Assembly (NCBI GenBank): GCA_013331925.1
Contig: DUFJ01000068.1
Coordinates: 17,860-24,446 of the forward strand
Direction of reading: 5' to 3'
From: Candidatus Iainarchaeum sp.
Lineage (GTDB): Archaea; Iainarchaeota; Iainarchaeia; Iainarchaeales; UBA10191
Length of the DNA: 6,587 bases
Both the position numbers and the translations under genes were made by a program. The notes under the pieces were generated by a model that did no database searches, was not told the DNA's origin, and worked only from the letters and a program-made list of their open reading frames with translations. Shown in pieces: positions 4,986 through 6,587 of the stretch (position 1 is the stretch's first letter; every line of letters starts with the position of its first letter).

Positions 4986-4993
4986 AATATAAA
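4986..4993 (-). promoter_or_regulatory. TATA-like box for the minus-strand hypothetical gene
   Basis: Read on the minus strand this is TTTATATT, close to the archaeal TATA consensus. A start about 25 nt downstream would be near 4964, leaving a leader of about 28 nt that includes the GGCGGT ribosome-binding-like site. It lies back to back with the promoter at 5020-5028 in a 114-nt divergent region. Confidence 0.45.
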
Positions 4994-5019
4994 AGCTGCT
5001 TTTTTTCCCAAAGCCAAAA

Positions 5020-5028
5020 TTTTTAAAC
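5020..5028 (+). promoter_or_regulatory. TATA-like box giving a leaderless start for the gene at 5051
   Basis: TTTTTAAAC is centred about 27 nt before the ATG at 5051, the spacing expected between an archaeal TATA box and the transcription start, so the mRNA would begin at or near the ATG. No Shine-Dalgarno is visible upstream. Almost the same box occurs at 5379-5386 before the protease gene. Confidence 0.5.
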
Positions 5029-5050
5029 AAGAACTGCCTTTCTTTAAGCA

Positions 5051-5338
5051 ATGCCTTCAAAAAAAACTGTCGGAAAGCAGGCCTTTGTGAAAGACTTGTA
5101 TTATTTCATGGAGTGGACAAACCAGCTGACTTATCTGATTTTTTTCACAGCAATCCTGATGTCATTGCTTCTTTTGATGAATTATTTCATTCTATTGCAG
5201 CTAATGCCTGAAATCCAGAACGCTTACTCCCTGCCTGCGCTAATAGTGGCAATGATTGCCTTTGGAGTCATCCTCATTATTTCCGTGCAAAGAAAACGCT
5301 TAAGGCTTGAAAGGCAGTTAAGGCAGAGCGTTCGCTGA
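5051..5338 (+). CDS. Small hypothetical membrane protein with two transmembrane helices
   Basis: I do not recognise a family. The 95-residue product has a basic N-terminus (MPSKKTVGKQAFVK), a first hydrophobic helix at about 26-50 (LTYLIFFTAILMSLLLLMNYFILL), a short polar turn (PEIQNAYS, 53-60), a second hydrophobic helix at about 62-79 (PALIVAMIAFGVILIISV), and a very basic C-terminal tail (RKRLRLERQLRQSVR, 81-95). By the positive-inside rule both ends should face the cytoplasm, a hairpin topology. No catalytic or metal-binding motif is visible. The ATG at 5051 is preferred because a TATA-like box lies about 27 nt upstream and no ribosome binding site is seen, pointing to a leaderless mRNA. 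It precedes the exported protease gene by 69 nt on the same strand, but that gene has its own promoter-like box. Confidence 0.75.
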   Translation: MPSKKTVGKQAFVKDLYYFMEWTNQLTYLIFFTAILMSLLLLMNYFILLQLMPEIQNAYSLPALIVAMIAFGVILIISVQRKRLRLERQLRQSVR

Positions 5339-5378
5339 CTCAAGCTTTAAAACAAGCCTTCTTATAAAACCTAAAATG

Positions 5379-5386
5379 TTTTAAAC
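5379..5386 (+). promoter_or_regulatory. TATA-like box for the exported protease gene
   Basis: TTTTAAAC is centred about 26 nt before the ATG at 5408, again implying a leaderless transcript; the pyrimidine-rich sequence between them has no Shine-Dalgarno. A second TATA-like sequence, TTATAAAA at 5362-5369, lies further up and would give a leader of about 15-20 nt. Confidence 0.5.
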
Positions 5387-5407
5387 TAGTCTTTTCTCTC
5401 TATAATA

Positions 5408-6587
5408 ATGCATTTCAGAAACTTTCTGGCATTGTTTTTCCTGCTTGCTTTTTCAGCGCAAGTTCTTGCTGTGGTTGAAAGCTCGCAGATGAAGATTTTC
5501 GCTGTCACTACTGAAGGAAAAGGGCTTTCCGCTGACTTAAAGCTTTCAATACAGCCTGGCTCTGGAAGGGTTTGGAGTTCTGTGGCGCCTTTAGTCGGAA
5601 CAACAACGCAAAATGCGGAAATAGTCGCTGTAGAACTTGCGAAAACATACTCTTCGGAAGTCAGCGATCACGATTACCTGTTTGAGATTAAAAGCGAGGC
5701 TTCGGTTGTTGAAGGCCCAAGCGCGGGCAGTGCAATGGCCTTGCTGGTTGTTTCAGCCTTAAGAGACAAGAAAATCCCTAAAGAGGTTGGAATTACAGGC
5801 ACTATTGCGGAGGACGGAAGCGTCGGGCCTGTTGGCGGAATTTTTGAAAAAAGCCAGGAGGCTTCAAGGATTGGAATAAAGCTTTTCATGATTCCTGAAG
5901 GAGAGGCAAGGCAGACAGTAAAGCTTCCTTCAGGAGTGCAAAACATTTCCCTGCCAGACTATGCATTGAAAGAGTGGGGAATGAAGGTTGTTGAAGTAAA
6001 AAACCTTGATGAGGCTTTAAAGCTGGCGTTCAGTAATATTGAAAAAATAGACGTTAACACGTCTCCAGACTCAACACGGCTTGTTTTTGTTCCATTGCCT
6101 ATAAAACAGGCTTCTTCATTGCAGCCTTTGCAAAAATTTACTAAGGGCTATCTTACAGAAACAAAGGCCTTGATTGAAAGCGCGCGCAATTCCTTATCAA
6201 CAACTTTGATTACAGATAATTCAATAATCAATTCCCTGCTTTCACAGCTTGGAGACACTGAAGAGACAGTTAATGAAGCCCAAAGGCTTTACGATGCCAA
6301 CTATCTTTACTCCGCGGCAAATTACGCTTTTCTCGCAAGAGTCAATGCTCTAACAATCAAGGACATTGCTGAAAACCCTTCAATACTATCGCAAGATTCC
6401 ACAGTCCTGAAAGTCAAGATTGATTCTTTGAAGGAGAAAGTGCAGGCATTGGATGACGAAATTTCAAAAGCAATCCCAGTGGAAGGAATTGAATGGTATG
6501 CTGCAAGCCAGCAAAGGCTTGTGTGGAGCCGCATCAATCTCGAGCTTATTTCACAGCCTGAAACAGTGATAATCATTAATGGAGTGC
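5408..6587 (+). CDS. Exported stand-alone Lon-type (S16) serine protease, 3'-truncated
   Basis: The frame is open from ATG 5408 to the window edge (393 complete codons), so the C-terminus is missing. Residues 1-21 look like a signal peptide (MHFRNF, hydrophobic core LALFFLLAFSA, likely cleavage after VLA at 21). An S16 peptidase domain follows (about 27-215): EGPSAGSA contains the catalytic Ser105 and GGIFEKS the catalytic Lys148. Their 43-residue spacing equals that of Ser679 and Lys722 in E. coli Lon. GITGTIAEDGSVGPVGGI (128-145) is typical of the fold. There is no AAA+ ATPase domain before it, so it cannot unfold substrates as Lon does. The region after about 225 is helical and charged, perhaps a coiled coil or receptor region. 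It fits the archaeal predicted S16 serine protease group (COG1750); function in exported-protein processing or quality control is inference. Confidence 0.9.
   Translation, partial: MHFRNFLALFFLLAFSAQVLAVVESSQMKIFAVTTEGKGLSADLKLSIQPGSGRVWSSVAPLVGTTTQNAEIVAVELAKTYSSEVSDHDYLFEIKSEASVVEGPSAGSAMALLVVSALRDKKIPKEVGITGTIAEDGSVGPVGGIFEKSQEASRIGIKLFMIPEGEARQTVKLPSGVQNISLPDYALKEWGMKVVEVKNLDEALKLAFSNIEKIDVNTSPDSTRLVFVPLPIKQASSLQPLQKFTKGYLTETKALIESARNSLSTTLITDNSIINSLLSQLGDTEETVNEAQRLYDANYLYSAANYAFLARVNALTIKDIAENPSILSQDSTVLKVKIDSLKEKVQALDDEISKAIPVEGIEWYAASQQRLVWSRINLELISQPETVIIINGV

Noticed and set aside
1..6587. CRISPR arrays, tRNA or rRNA genes, insertion sequences, attachment sites
   Set aside because: I saw no regularly spaced repeats, no tRNA-like folds in the short gaps, no transposase or terminal inverted repeats, and no break in codon style suggesting insertion.

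Overview
The window is archaeal chromosomal DNA. The evidence is an FtsZ gene next to secE and spt5, an archaeal-type ribosomal stalk cluster (L11, L1, P0-like L10, and an L12 ending in GLGSLFG), TATA-like promoter boxes, oligo-T termination signals, and a mix of Shine-Dalgarno-led and apparently leaderless starts. The short compact genes and short gaps would fit a small-genome DPANN-type or basal euryarchaeal lineage. That placement is inference only; a phylogeny of FtsZ, L10 or L1 would settle it.

Layout, left to right on the + strand: a 5'-truncated ftsZ (1-1012); then secE (1114-1305), spt5 (1325-1825), an unrecognised 50-residue basic protein (1838-1990) and rpl11 (1999-2475), packed with very short gaps like one operon. 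A 145-nt gap follows (2476-2620). It holds a hairpin plus T-run terminator, a possible new promoter and a strong stem-loop just before the L1 ribosome binding site. Then come rpl1 (2621-3286), rpl10 (3283-4137, overlapping rpl1 by 4 nt) and rpl12 (4186-4488). A convergent gene of unknown function lies on the minus strand (4535-4936). It is divergent from a small two-helix membrane protein (5051-5338). The right end is the 5' part of an exported stand-alone Lon-type (S16) serine protease with an intact Ser-Lys dyad (from 5408, running off the edge).

Functionally the left two thirds is a gene-expression cluster: SecE for the translocon, Spt5 for RNA polymerase processivity and transcription-translation coupling, and L11/L1/L10/L12 for the ribosomal GTPase-centre stalk and the L1 stalk, beside the cell-division tubulin. 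The right third looks like individually transcribed genes; two of them have a near-identical TATA-like box about 26 nt upstream of the ATG.

The items most worth following are the small basic ORF inside the spt5-rpl11 operon, the two RNA structures around the L1 start (leader stem-loop and an early intragenic bulged hairpin, either of which could be an autoregulatory site), the L10 that lacks the usual acidic GLGxLFG tail, and the unknown minus-strand gene.
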